64,000 nucleotides of DNA from Trileptium ribeirensis (GCA_030248225.1 JASANE010020102.1:1-64000), one strand, 5' to 3'. Shown: positions 26,201 to 35,962, numbered from the stretch's first letter. Notes: generated by a model from the letters alone, not told the origin. Translations and numbers: made by a program.

Positions 26201-27593
26201 GATATTTCTCTAATTCCTTTCTAATCGTCTCTGTCACATATAGGTTTCACTTTAAGATTACGTTGTTTTGTTATATTTAATGCTAGCGGTATCATGCGTA
26301 TTTTTTCAACATGACCAGAAAGTACAATGTATATGGGGATATTTTCCTTATCTGTCAAAAATTCCTCAATTTTGCACAAACTATGCTCATCCAGGTTGTA
26401 AAGGAAATATCCATTTATGACATATTACAAAACGATCTTCTTTCTTATATCGAGAAAACGTTTCGAAACTTTAGAGCCTCTGCGTTCAGTGAAAACCGAG
26501 AAATTCTCTTGACATAAATATGACCCAAATGGACAATTTCTTTACCGCATCAACGATCGAAGTATGGTACTGAAATTGAAATAGCATTTAAGTTGGCGAT
26601 TTTAGACCTGCAAAAATATCAGTCACCTGATGAACGAAGAGGCCCGTATAGCATAAAGGATATGCCAAAGCTGCGTCAGAACACAGCTTTTGGAAAAATT
26701 TTGTATGTGCCTACATGCATTTCAGTAATAAGAAAAGGACCATCTTATTCGCTTTCGTCCCAGATTTTATTTATTGCCCTATGAAAATAATGTAGCGGTC
26801 TCAGAATGATTATATTGACCAGAGAATATTACACGAGGAGTACAATTAACCGGCAACGGTAGCACATCCGATAAAACCATAATACATGAGTAAACTTAAA
26901 GTACGTCGCCTACCACCTTCTGATAATAGCGACGGTCGCCGCTTCTTCGTTGTACTAACCATTCGTAAACAGCCAAAGAACACAAAATTGGCGTTTTGGA
27001 CAACGCATCGAAAACATTAAGAAACAAAATATTGTCTAATAACGAATTAGTCCTAAAACAACAACTAGCCGGTTAGTGACCGTTTGACATTTGAACTGGA
27101 AAATTCATATTTTGTTACCGAACTGAAATACACACGTGTAGTGTTTTGAAAGCTACACGCTACATGTGATGTTCGCGAACTACACGTATTTTCGTTAAAC
27201 GAAATGTGTTAGCGTAACGAAAAAATGCGAAATGCAAGTTGGCACGTTGTGAAACGAGATTGTGGAGAAACAACAAAGAGGTGCATTGTGTTAGCGAACA
27301 AAGATTACCCCAGAGGACTGAATCTGGATCGGTTTGGTGCGAGCTTCGTACGCTAGCCACTAGGCTATCTGGGACCTGTTGCTCGATTCTTTAACGAACC
27401 TCATCAAATCGAACAACTCACCCTCAAACGCATACTGCACGACCAACTCGATTAGTGAATCGTGGTGCAATGCATGTGCTGACGAATGTGTCTTTAAGAG
27501 CGAAAGAGTTAAAAAATGTTAAACTATTTCGTTTATATCTCATATTTATTTCAGGAACGCGCTACTCATATTCAACGCAGCAGTGCAAGTTAA
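11177..27593 (+). CDS. Cytoplasmic intermediate filament protein, 14 coding exons (gene span)
   Basis: Exons: 11177-11281, 13213-13359, 13755-13857, 14711-14819, 17291-17477, 18118-18213, 19275-19436, 19577-19702, 20244-20464, 21698-21765, 24220-24353, 25351-25458, 26063-26182, 27555-27593. They total 1725 nt (574 residues plus TAA), all introns are GT-AG and phases agree. The head is residues 1-~63 and Ser/Thr-rich. The coiled-coil rod is ~64-419, opening with [16 protein letters not shown] and closing with [12 protein letters not shown], both IF signatures. Coil 1B is 42 residues longer than vimentin's (counted by aligning to its end), as in protostome cytoplasmic IFs and lamins. The tail (420-574) holds a lamin-tail domain (~463-570). 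There is no CaaX end and no clear nuclear signal, so it is cytoplasmic. The start ATG has A at -3 and G at +4. The protein forms 10-nm cytoskeletal filaments. Confidence 0.95.
12711..13092. repeat. 21-bp GC-rich minisatellite in IF intron 1
   Basis: About 18 tandem copies of CCGACCAGACGACCTTCCCCA. A run of TTCCCC variants changes to TTACCC variants from about 12904. Long open frames cross it on both strands (one of 248 codons), but they are only the repeat read as PTRRPSP or TDQTTFP peptides. The GC-rich block just upstream (12430-12700) belongs to the same repeat region. Confidence 0.92.
13213..13359 (+). CDS. IF gene exon 2 (head end, coil 1A start)
   Basis: 49 codons, phase 0 to 0. It runs from [13 protein letters not shown] to the coil 1A motif [11 protein letters not shown]. 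Acceptor TTTCAG, donor AAA|GTAAGC. Confidence 0.95.
13755..13857 (+). CDS. IF gene exon 3 (coil 1A to 1B)
   Basis: Begins [20 protein letters not shown], completing coil 1A, then L1 and the start of coil 1B. Acceptor ATAG, donor GAAG|GTGTGT, ends in phase 1. Confidence 0.95.
14070..14139. repeat. 35-bp tandem duplication in IF intron 3
   Basis: The 35-bp sequence 14070-14104 (starting GATTTTTAAAATG) is repeated exactly at 14105-14139. Confidence 0.85.
14711..14819 (+). CDS. IF gene exon 4 (coil 1B)
   Basis: Encodes [16 protein letters not shown].. to AELRR. Acceptor TTATAG; the exon ends in phase 2 before GTAAGT. Confidence 0.95.
15325..16070. repeat. 152-bp satellite, about five copies, in IF intron 4
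   Basis: The marker ATTGTCGTTTACGTAT recurs at 15341, 15493, 15645, 15797 and 15949, exactly 152 bp apart. Copies 2-5 look identical and copy 1 differs slightly at its left edge. It lies inside the 2471-bp intron 4. No coding potential. Confidence 0.95.
17291..17477 (+). CDS. IF gene exon 5 (coil 1B, 42-residue insert region)
   Basis: Encodes [15 protein letters not shown].. to LTKARS, a heptad-rich coil that includes the extra six heptads of protostome-type IFs. Acceptor TTGCAG, donor TCG|GTAAGT, ends in phase 0. The opposite-strand 119-codon frame is a shadow. Confidence 0.95.
18118..18213 (+). CDS. IF gene exon 6 (coil 1B end)
   Basis: 32 codons from [13 protein letters not shown] to [12 protein letters not shown], the conserved end of coil 1B. 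Acceptor TTTGTAG, donor CAA|GTAAGT. Confidence 0.95.
18263..18845. repeat. 22-bp minisatellite with higher-order period in IF intron 6
   Basis: About 26 copies of GGCGTACAACATGGTACCTAAT, most with a GGTACC (KpnI) site. Variant monomers (GCGGTAC insertion, ACTGG type, GCCG type, TCTAGTGGCTT type) recur in the same order about 265 bp apart, for example GCGGTAC at 18408 and 18673. This shows an amplified higher-order unit of twelve monomers plus one base. Confidence 0.93.
19275..19436 (+). CDS. IF gene exon 7 (linker 12 and start of coil 2)
   Basis: 54 codons from [14 protein letters not shown] to MESWYKLK. It corresponds to the L12/coil 2 boundary (vimentin-like ..EEWYKSK). Acceptor TTTCAG, donor AAA|GTTAGT. 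Confidence 0.95.
19577..19702 (+). CDS. IF gene exon 8 (coil 2)
   Basis: 42 codons from [17 protein letters not shown] to DLESK, phase 0 to 0. Acceptor TTGTAG, donor AAA|GTTAGT. Confidence 0.95.
20244..20464 (+). CDS. IF gene exon 9 (coil 2 end, rod C-terminal motif)
   Basis: Encodes [18 protein letters not shown].. to the rod end signature [17 protein letters not shown] plus the first two bases of Arg. Acceptor TTCTAG, donor CG|GTACGT. Confidence 0.95.
20465..21697. other. IF intron 9, no feature recognised
   Basis: AT-rich intron between the rod-end exon and the first tail exon. No repeat or gene is seen. Confidence 0.6.
21698..21765 (+). CDS. IF gene exon 10 (tail start)
   Basis: 68 nt completing Arg419 and encoding [18 protein letters not shown].. 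in the tail. Acceptor TTTTAG, donor ACCG|GTAAAT. Phase 2 in and phase 1 out join exons 9 and 11 correctly. Confidence 0.9.
22490..22860 (-). pseudogene. Non-LTR retrotransposon (LINE) reverse transcriptase fragment in IF intron 10
   Basis: The reverse strand carries two adjacent RT blocks in different frames. One (about 22860-22770) has the pattern PHG-V-Q---VL-PLLFSIY, matching the RT motif before the catalytic site. The other (22759-22490) begins near [17 protein letters not shown], where YADD at 22726-22715 is the RT catalytic box. The layout fits CR1/L2/Jockey-type LINEs. A frame break separates the blocks and the rest of the element is missing, so this is a dead fragment. Confidence 0.75.
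23091..23473. mobile_element. MITE with ~30-bp terminal inverted repeats in IF intron 10
   Basis: The left end GAGTAAACTTAAGGTGACCC.. (23091-23122, ending CCAACCATCC) and the right end (23441-23473, starting GGATGGTTGG) are inverted complements with a few mismatches. The ~383-bp interior has no coding potential. A diverged copy of the left end, GAGTAAACTTAAAGTACG, occurs at about 26888 in intron 13. Confidence 0.7.
24220..24353 (+). CDS. IF gene exon 11 (lamin-tail domain start)
   Basis: Encodes [16 protein letters not shown].. then [19 protein letters not shown], the conserved first strands of the lamin-tail domain. Acceptor TTTAAG, an unusual AAG, but the frame and family match are clear. 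Donor AAG|GTACTA, ends in phase 0. Confidence 0.93.
24640..24760. repeat. Repeat fragment with CGTT tetranucleotide run in IF intron 11
   Basis: GAGCGGAGCGAGGCGAAGCC followed by (CGTT)n at about 24708-24727 and TCAAGAACCACTGAACCG. It looks like dispersed repeat text, but the family is not identified. Confidence 0.4.
25351..25458 (+). CDS. IF gene exon 12 (lamin-tail domain)
   Basis: 36 codons, [20 protein letters not shown].. to KAGRSLK. This is the characteristic W-x-[LI]-x-R-x-[LI]-D-G strand of lamin-tail domains. Acceptor TTTTAG, donor AAG|GTGAGT. Confidence 0.95.
26063..26182 (+). CDS. IF gene exon 13 (lamin-tail domain end)
   Basis: 40 codons, [16 protein letters not shown].. to [18 protein letters not shown], with the conserved W and G positions of the domain. 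Acceptor TTCCAG, donor GAA|GTGAGT. Confidence 0.95.
27308..27374 (-). mobile_element. tRNA-like sequence (tRNA-derived SINE head) in IF intron 13
   Basis: Read on the reverse strand, TCCCAGA (27374-27368) and TCTGGGG (27314-27308) form a 7-bp acceptor-like stem. TAGCCTAGTGGCTAGCG is an A-box-like D arm and AGATTCAGTCC is a weak B box. At 67 nt with imperfect D and anticodon stems and no CCA it is not convincing as a working tRNA gene. A SINE head or tRNA pseudogene fits better. Confidence 0.5.
27555..27593 (+). CDS. IF gene exon 14 (C-terminus)
   Basis: Encodes [12 protein letters not shown] and the stop TAA, the usual E-[RK]-A-[TS]-H-I-Q ending of protostome cytoplasmic IFs. Acceptor TTTCAG. 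No CaaX box is present. Confidence 0.92.
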   Translation, partial: ERATHIQRSSAS

Positions 27594-27658
27594 ATGTCAT
27601 GAAAATCGTGTGTGAAATTTCGAGAGAAATTAAATTGAGTTGTTTGAATAAGATAGAT

Positions 27659-27664
27659 AATAAA
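27659..27664 (+). promoter_or_regulatory. Probable polyadenylation signal of the IF gene
   Basis: AATAAA 65 bases after the stop codon. Other AATAAA sites occur further on (near 28437), so use of this one is inferred from position. Confidence 0.5.
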
Positions 27665-29546
27665 ATTCCAATACTGTATCATCGCCGGTATAAAAGCGCG
27701 TTTGTTTAATGGTACACTTTTAATCTATTACTTAGCTTGTTTTATTTTAATATTTGCTGGTCTGTTTCAGACAAATCACACCACACGGCTTTTTGTTCAA
27801 ACAAATTCTTATTTCATACAGTCAAACGTAGTTGTCTTCTTTATAGTCAAGCGATGATACCCGAACGCGTAATTCCGCATCCACGCATACAGTTCTAAAA
27901 ATTTGACCTCTTATAGTTTTTCAATACTGTGGATTATAAAACTATTTATGGATGGCGCTATTAGTGCCATTAAAAATTTAATAAGCTTGAAACTTGCTTA
28001 AGCAGTAGTAATTTAAGGATCAATTTTAAAATTGTGTGAGATTTTAGACATAAGTGCTGTGTTATCCGTATGAAAAGTGTGCTAACTGTATTATACACGT
28101 AGGAAACGACCGCTGTGGTTAAACGTATATGACTGATATCTTTAAATAAGAGGTTAATATAGGAAGAAAAAAATTTGGTTTGATGTTAAGTTCGTGTGGA
28201 TTACATGTATATGTGAGGTTGTGAGGCAATAGAAACAGAATTTGAATATGCCCAAATTTTATATTATCGCCGAAATTTTATATTTATTTGTAAAAGTACC
28301 GCGTTAAAATAATTATCAGAAATTTATGATAAGCAATAACAGCGGATTGCCACATATTTTATATTTTACATATTTATGTTCTCTTTCAAGTTTATAAATA
28401 TATCATGTGCAAAATTTTGTTATTTGTAATCAAATTAATAAAATATAAGTGCTTTATAAATTTATTTATAGTGCGACTTAATGTAATACGAATACAATGT
28501 TAATTATTAAATACAAGGGGCTAATTATTATAGTAATTTTCTTATTTACTTATATATATATGAATGCTCTAATTGATTGGGTAACTTTTCTTTATTACGT
28601 AGTTTGGTGTTAGTTTATATTGTTGCCGGTGAGACACGCAATGTATTTGAAGCATTTTGTTATATGTGATATTGCTTTCTCTTGTTAAATTTTCGCTAAA
28701 TCAAATTATTTTAATAGTTTCTGGGTAAATCCATCAAGTCAGATGTCGGTTTGAGAGTTCAGGTTTTCAAGTTAATAACATTTCTGTTAACGTTTTTTGA
28801 TAGAACATAGTCATTTACCTGTTTAGGACTAGCACATATTTTGATGTTGACTATTAAAAAAATTCCCAACTTTCATTCTCGAATAACTGATGGAAATAGA
28901 ATTTAAACTATTACATTAACCAAACTTTGGGAAAAAATGAATGTTAGTAAATATATTGAGTTATTGCAATATATTGAGTTACAATTATTGCCATAGTGCT
29001 TTAGCGTTGTGTTCGATTTAATCGATCTATCTTGGTGATGTTATGCTTACATTATTTTCTCAAAAATAAACGTTTAGTGATTATGTTCTACATAAATACT
29101 AATGTTTTCCAGTTCAACAGCACCTATACAGTAATATATTGGCTGGTATCGTTATGCGGTAATTGCAATATCTGCACGCATTGTAATACCGAAATCCTAT
29201 TCCAGTTTGGGAATGAAAATGGCGTGATATCACTTTTCTTAAACGTGCCCATCTATATTGGAAACCCAATGTGCAAAAATAACAGGGAGACAAGACGTCA
29301 AAATGTTGGAAACTTTGGATTGTTTTGGTACGTATCGTATAGATGCTGTAAGTGACCTTTCAGGGCACCCGGCTTTGTCCACGTGTGGGAGAGAAGTGTT
29401 ATTTCTTAACCTTTTCCCCACATGCAGCAACACGGTTGGCGCAGCGTTCTTTCTTATAGAGGAAAATATCGCCTTCGGTGTTAACAGTTATTTTAGTTTT
29501 AATTTAGTGCAGGAGAACGGGAGAGTGATATGAATTCGTTTTTTAT
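27665..29546. other. AT-rich intergenic DNA between the IF gene and the retroelement cluster
   Basis: No gene, RNA or structured repeat is recognised. The short open frames lack motifs. Confidence 0.55.
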
Positions 29547-31765
29547 TGTACTAGGACCAGTTCTGGCCCTAAGGGATCCCAGCTGCACCACCACTTTTTC
29601 CTGGTGTGGTGCCCGGACAACCCCGGCTTCCACGACTCCCCGGTGATCTATACGACGACCTAAGGGAACCGCTTAGCTTAGCAGGCTGCCGGCGGGTTAA
29701 CCAGGGTGTTCGGCCTGGCCCCTATATTGGCCCACGCTTCTAGTGGTATGAAGGTCCCCCGAGGGAGACTCAACCCTTAAGCCTGCTCACAGGTAATAAG
29801 GATGACTCGCCTTTCCCTCATACTCCACTTAATCCCCTACGCGGGGTTCTCTGATCCTAGTATAGCATTGGCGAGATTCCCCCATGATGTGTCCCTATGC
29901 ACTATTGTCCCCTTTCTAATCTTAGAGCGTTGCACAACTATCCTGAAACCTAGACTGTAAGCGCGCGCGACAATCCAAAAGGGGGCCTAGCCGATGCATC
30001 TTCCTTAGCTATTAATTGCTTAGGTTAACATAGGGGCACTGAAGCGCAGGCCCCAGTCCCTTGAGTATCAAGATTCTAAATACTAGTGTTACATATTAGG
30101 TGGCGAGCTATGCAGAGCGGTGGTTAGCTGTGCGGGGTTTGCGGCGGGGGCGCTCCTGATGGCGCAGACGAATACAGACTATGCGGGGTATAGAGAGGTT
30201 ACTGGCTCGGGCTTTGGAAGAGCAGGTGCATGTGGGAGAGCTGGCATCAGTGGCTTAAATCGATGAGGCTCAGGGTTGCGGAAGCTTGGCTCACTGCAGC
30301 ATCGAGCTAATTGGTTTCGAGATCCTTAGGAGGTTCGATTGAAACGGGGTTGGGTTGAAGCTGATTTCCAAAGCTCTTACCGGGGTCAGAGAGTGAAGTA
30401 CATTCCGAACTGCTTTAATAGATTGTACACAACTCAACTCCTTTACTGTTGAATCATTTTCCTTTATATTGCGCACACATTATAAACACCGCCCAATCGG
30501 GGCGTACCGCAACCTATTTACAACATTTATATCTCAACAGTATTAAAACTGTGTATCCTGCAAGATAGCCCGAATGTTATGTCTTTCCGAAAACGCTACT
30601 CCTAAACGATGCTTGACTGCTTTAATCCACTAATTTTAAGAAAGCCAAAATCGAATTCCCAAGAACTCCCCAGTTCCGCTCATTTTGGAACATAACATGC
30701 ACCAAATTTAACCTTTACAAGTTTTCTCCCTATGTAACGCAAACTCCAGATGAAAGACAGGGCTGAAGGTCCCTAAACTTTAATGCATTTGCGGCAGAGG
30801 CTGGAGCGGTCCGCGAAAAGCTCGACTACTTTCGAACTCACTCCCAGAGGGCTCCGGGAGAGGGTAGCGACCTGAATTTTCCCCGTAGTTGCACGGTTAG
30901 AAAACCCACGTCCAACCGACGCTCAGTGCATTTTAGGTCACCGCCAGCTCCAGTCCCTGTTTCGCTCTATTCTCAACTATTGAGCCTCTCAAAAATTTGT
31001 GCTTAAGCTGGGGCCCGCAGTCGTTTGCATCACCCTTCGATCAGAAACAAAGGAAACCAGCGAACGAACGGGGATTCGACGCTGCAGTTCGATTTTAGAC
31101 AATCGGGGACAACTCGTGTCACCCGCGGATGCAAACGGCCACGTCCTCAGCATCACTCCGGTTATCCCTTATAAATTTTGGCTGAACCCTTTTTCGATAG
31201 CTCTTAACCAAGTCTTAACACATTTCTCCCCTTTTTCTGGATAACAAATTTAATATCGTCTAAGCCTAGAAGTTTTGATCACTGTCACTTTCCCTACAGT
31301 AAAAATTTTGATCACTCCTCGGACCTGAGAAAGAATGAAACATCCGAGGAGCGGGCAACCAGTCAAAATGCGAGCGAGCAGAGTTTTGAGCAATTTGATG
31401 CAATTTCGCGAATCTTGTCGGGGTCCGACCTTTACGGGCGCGCGGAGCATCCTTCCGACACTCCAACGCCCGCAAAGGACGGCCCTTGCGTGGTTGTGAA
31501 AATCCTACACCCAGGGGAGGCTCTCCACCGTAGGGGTACGGCGAGAAACCAACCCTGGTACGCTCAGAAACAAAATAAAAACAGAACATAGTAAACGTAG
31601 AAAGCTCGAATGGCGACAACCGCCAACACTAAAACTCTAAGTCTCGACTGGCTCCGATCGGGGAATCGGGCTCAGCTCTTTTATACTTGACTTAGCCCCC
31701 CTTTTTTTCAAATGCCTCTTGTCCCGAAAATAAATCAAAACTCGCAAACCGCCATATATATATAG
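29547..31765 (-). mobile_element. LTR copy A, truncated giant LTR
   Basis: Closely matches (roughly 95% or more by eye) the R/U5 side of LTR C (51402-53604) in the same orientation. On the minus strand it ends ..CTAGTACA at 29547. Its 5' third (U3) is missing because LTR B starts at 31766 in the opposite orientation. A TATA box on the minus strand lies at 31685-31678. It is probably the 3' LTR partner of the minus-strand element whose 5' LTR is C, but no matching target-site duplication was found. Confidence 0.85.
31526..31543 (-). other. Conserved LTR hairpin, copy A
   Basis: Minus-strand stem CGCCGTA / TACGGTG with a CCCC loop. One pair is G-T wobble where copy C has G-C. Confidence 0.6.
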
Positions 31766-31843
31766 TGTAACAGCTCGAAACTTCAGGGATTTCAACAAGA
31801 TATTTAAATAGGGTCCAGAATTGGGAAAATGGGTGCGACGGGC

Positions 31844-31954
31844 GATCGGATACCGGTGGAGCGTGACTGGTGCATTATATTGTATACCATTTGCCGTTGT
31901 CATAAAAATAAAGATGTACTATTATTGTAACCTATTGTGTCGTCACGCTCCACC
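31844..31954 (+). other. U3 inverted repeat of LTR B
   Basis: GGTGGAGCGTGA (31855-31866) pairs with TCACGCTCCACC (31943-31954), preceded by GATCGGATA. The same stem with an unrelated loop occurs in LTR C and LTR D. Confidence 0.75.
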
Positions 31955-33277
31955 CGCCCGAGGTGCACGGGTTGATTTTGGCACCACAACCGAATAATCG
32001 TAATATTAAGTATGGTGTCCGGTCGGCCCTAAATGAATTTTATGAGATAAAATGTATTGTTGTAATGTGTTATATATTGTGGAATGTGGTGGCGCACTCG
32101 AATGGGCCGGGGACAAGGGATGAGGTTTCTAGTATTATCTTTCGGTCTCGTTGACTCGGTGCCCCAAGGCCGATCCCGGTGCGCCCCATGATAACTGTGC
32201 GATATTAATGTTGTTGGCAATCATGGAAGGTATTTTGAGTTGCATGTCCGGAGCGGGATGTTACGCGGAATCTTAACCCAAAATTTGGATAAGGGAGTTT
32301 TTGTAGTAATTCAGATTTCAAGGACCTGTTCTGGCATGCAACTGTGGTATCAATAAATCAGGAAGCGAAGCGAGAAATTTAAACTCACCGGAAAGGAAGT
32401 CAACGAAATTTATCCACAACGCCATTTTCACAGGGCCCACTCAAAAGCGAAAATTTTCTTAATCTTAGGCAGCCAAGGCCCATCGGGCCTAGTTCATTGC
32501 TATAAGGGACCTATTAGGCTTGTAAAATGTGTGGTCGGGTCAATCTATCCCACACCTGTACGTACTTATGGACCCCCAACTAAGCGCTTAGACACCCATT
32601 TTTCAAAGTCTTAAATCTCTACCGAAATAACCAAAACTCCCCAATTTTTCGGTCCCCACACCTCCGGAGGGTCTTACCCTAACTATCTAATCGAAAACCG
32701 GGGCCACTTAACTTAACCGGTCCGAGCAGGACCCCGATAACCCTCCCGGGACACCAAAATTTTCTGTTTTCAACGCACAAAACGGCCTCTAACAGGCCAC
32801 CTATCGGTGCTACACTCGAATTTCTGTTTTTAGCAGTAGGCGACCAGCCAGGGCATGAACCTGGTTCCGCCCCCGGCCGCCTACGATCCCTAGATAACCT
32901 AAAAAAACTTAAATAATGTAGAAAATCTCTAATAAGATTTAAGCGCCCTGGGCGCCTGTATAAGTTTCTCTTTCAAAAGCCTCGCGCCTACCAGCGTCAG
33001 GTTTAGGTTGTTTTTCTCTTAAATTGTTGTTGTGCCCCGCGGGCAGTCTCTGATGTTTGCGACCGTATTGATATAATGTCGACCAGCGGCTAGCTTTACG
33101 TTGTTGTTTATATTGAACTAGTGTCTGGCATATTTTTGTTCTATTTTATTTGTTATATGTACAAATATAGGCTGGCGAGAGTTTAGAAAATATAGGCAAA
33201 CTTTGGAGAATTTCAAATTTGAAATTACCATCTGAGACATAAAGAGGCCGGGAAAAGAAGAGGGGGTAGACCAGGGG

Positions 33278-33285
33278 TATAAATA
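33278..33285 (+). promoter_or_regulatory. TATA box of LTR B
   Basis: TATAAATA about 1.5 kb into the LTR, at the position matched by TATA-like boxes in A, C and D. A shared CAGTCGA motif follows about 30 nt later. Confidence 0.65.
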
Positions 33286-33453
33286 GAAATGGCCTGACGC
33301 AGCGTTGGGACCAGTCGAGTAGAGTGGCCGCAGAGTCGGCGGTTTTTTGTTTCCGCTCGTGGCGGTTGTCGCCCGGGCATTTCCTTTATTTCCTAGTTTT
33401 GCTTCGAGTTTCGGTTTTCTTTTAGCTTTAAAGTTTAGCCCAGGAGGTTCCTA

Positions 33454-33466
33454 CTGTGTAGCACAG
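33454..33466 (+). other. Hairpin downstream of TATA, LTR B
   Basis: Stem CTGTG/CACAG with loop TAG, about 170 nt after the TATA box. It is in the same place as the CCCC-loop hairpins of A, C and D, with different stem bases. Confidence 0.45.
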
Positions 33467-33954
33467 GGTGGAGGTCCTCCTGGGGCGTTTTTCCATGCTG
33501 TCAAAATTTCACGAGCGCGAGCTCCCTTTGCGGGTGCTGGCGCGTCCGACTGATGCTGCGCTCACCCGTAAATGCAGCTCCGCCAAATTCATGAAAATTG
33601 CACGCTAAGTTGCACGCAAAATTTGAGCTCTCGACTGGTTCCCCGCTCGCCGGGTCGCTATTTTGTTTTAGACCCGGGGCGAAATTTTAGTGATGTGAAG
33701 GAGTAAAGAATAAGGAACACACACGGGGAAGGGGAAGGACATCGGGACACGGGGAGGGGTAAGGCTTTGAAGTAGGACGTGTAAAATAAAAGATTAATAG
33801 CGTGTTGACCTGGAGGCAACCGCTAAGACAGCGGATAGTTTGAGCACATGAGAATCCGTGCTAGGCTAACCTGTCAAAATTACGAGCGTTTGATCCCTGA
33901 GCGTTTCAGCTGATCGGCCCCTGTTAAGTCTACTAAACAACACAGCCTTCCAGG

Positions 33955-34863
33955 CCGTTTAGACACGGTAGAAGGCTGCAATAATTTGCATCAAACAGTT
34001 TAGAACCCCGCCGCAAATTGGCATTAGGAAACAATTTTAATTTTTCAACCGACCTTCAAAAAACAATGGAGCCTCTTTCGACTAGTACTCCATCCGTGCT
34101 CGCTTTCGAATCAGTGGTTTGAGATGAGTTTAAGCTATAAAAAATCATCAAAGCTAACTCCAGGTCACACGACTTAAAGACCCAGTCATTGGGTAAGCAG
34201 AGCGAGCGGTCCGCTCGGGACGGACGCGGTCATTTGCACGCGGGAAACATTTCAAACAAAATTAAGAATGGAACCCCTGACGCTAGCCCCAGAAATTCGA
34301 GCTTCTACTCTGAGAATTGTTTCCTTTTCGATGAAAATTCTATCGTCCAACCCAAAATACAGACGGGTCTCAGGCCGTTTAGACACGGTAGAGCACTCCG
34401 TCATGCATTTTCAACAGTGTAACAACTATCGATGGGTTGATGCGGCTGCTCCATAGGGAGTGACGTATCAGGACCCTTCGTGCGTTGTTTCCCCCACTTA
34501 TCACGGTCTCGCGAACCTACTATTCTAACCATGCAGGGGTATCCGAAGTGTTTTCAAAATTAAAACCATCACCGCCGTCTTTCGGTTCTCGAACTAAGCA
34601 ATTCGTCGAGGGCGCAGCAGCGTGCGCCCTATTCACGTTTGCAAATGACGGCGGACCGCCAATTGAAGCAAAGGCGTGAAGTCCCCAAAACTAGGAAGTG
34701 AGACGGAGTCAGCTGCAGCGCATACTCGAGTTAAATTTAAAGGAAATTCTGGTGCTCGCACCCGTTAGTCGAGCGACGACCCTGAGAAGGACACAAAGTA
34801 ACTGTCTCCCGAAACTTTTCGGCGAAGGAAAATTTATAGGACCCATAAACCGTTTAGACACGG
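33955..34863 (+). repeat. Three copies of CCGTTTAGACACGG inside LTR B
   Basis: The 14-mer, itself able to form a CCGT/ACGG hairpin, occurs at 33955-33968, 34375-34388 and 34850-34863. The intervening text is loosely similar (GAGAA..TTTTCG..GAAAATT). This suggests degenerate tandem ~420-475-bp units that account for the extra length of LTR B. Confidence 0.6.
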
Positions 34864-35962
34864 TGGGTTTCGATACAGCGCCATATTTTCATGTCAAATA
34901 ATCAATTCGAAAATTCGTACAAAGCAAACAAAACTCGGGAGACGCGGCAGCGCCGTCCCCTTTTGACAAAGGCCCACGTTTTCTACCTGACCATGGCGTA
35001 GGCTTATTTTCCAAGTACAACCTAGTAATTCCGGAGATCCGCAGCTGACCTCCAGACTTAGTGAATCGGCCCTCGTGTGAAACGAGCACGGAACACCCAG
35101 AGAGAGAGAGAGCCAGACAACGGGAATGCGTCAAATAATTGATGGGCTAGGGTGTTTTAAGCGTAGTCCAGTCGACAAGCAGCCGGCGTGGAAATGAGTT
35201 GAGGTATACTGGTAAGCGAACACCGTGAGTTTCAGAGGACACAAATAAATTGTAGGGACACCGAAGTGAATTTTCATACTCCCCATCGAAGGGCCACAAC
35301 TGAAGAAATTCACATCACCTTGATCACATGTATGTACATATAGGGTACACTGCGAGGTACCCCTTTTTCTCGTGTACAGATATTTGGGTCGCGATATTAT
35401 AATAACTGTAACGTTGTTGTACGTTAATAAAGTGTCAGAGTGTGAAATGCTTGCCTCAGCGATACGAACTATCAAATTATTAGAGGATAAGTGGGCATCT
35501 CCCGTACCGAATAAAAGTTATCACTCAGAGTTCAATGTCCGAGGATGTGAGAATCGGAGTTGCCGACAAGATAGCCTTTAGGTAGTCCCGCAAACTAAAT
35601 CAGGCTTTACCCATTAAGAAATCGGTAATAGCCTTGGATCAAAATAGGAAAATTCACCACCTTTTATGATCAAGGATTCAAGTAGGATTTAGGGAAAGGC
35701 GAGCCAGCCTTATTACCTGTGAGCAGGCTTAGGGGTTGACTCTCCCTCAGGGGGACCTCCGTACCACTAGATACGTGGGCCGATATAGGGGCCAGGCCGA
35801 ACATCCTGGTTAACCCGCCGGCAGCCTGCTAAGCTAAGCGGTTCCCTTAGGTCATCGCATAGATCACCGGGGAGTCGTGGAAGCCGGGGTTGTCCGGGCA
35901 CCACACCAAGAGAAATGGTGGTGCAGCTGGGATCCCTTAGGGCCAGAACTAGTCCTAGTACA

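Larger units (their letters stand above)
31766..35962 (+). mobile_element. LTR copy B, complete giant LTR (4197 bp)
   Basis: Starts TGTAACAGCTCG and ends CTAGTACA. It aligns in order with LTR C and LTR D: the U3 inverted repeats at 31844-31954, the block 32837-32883 (TAGGCGACCAGCC..GGCCGCCTA), a hairpin 32980-33001, a TATA box TATAAATA at 33278-33285, and the terminal 260 bp shared with A and C. It is longer than C and D because of extra degenerate sequence at ~33700-35100 with three copies of CCGTTTAGACACGG. It is the 5' LTR of the plus-strand half-element reaching to 41878. Confidence 0.85.

Noticed and set aside
27308..27374. Functional tRNA gene
   Set aside because: At 67 nt the D and anticodon stems have mismatches and the B box is weak.
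11177..27593. Nuclear lamin instead of cytoplasmic IF
   Set aside because: It has the long coil 1B and lamin tail in common with lamins, but the C-terminus lacks CaaX, no clear nuclear localisation signal is seen after the rod, and the head and final ERATHIQ segment match cytoplasmic IFs.
31637..31903. 88-codon frame at the start of LTR B, and other LTR frames
   Set aside because: It crosses the LTR A/B boundary and has no protein features. Similar frames in other LTR copies are not conserved.
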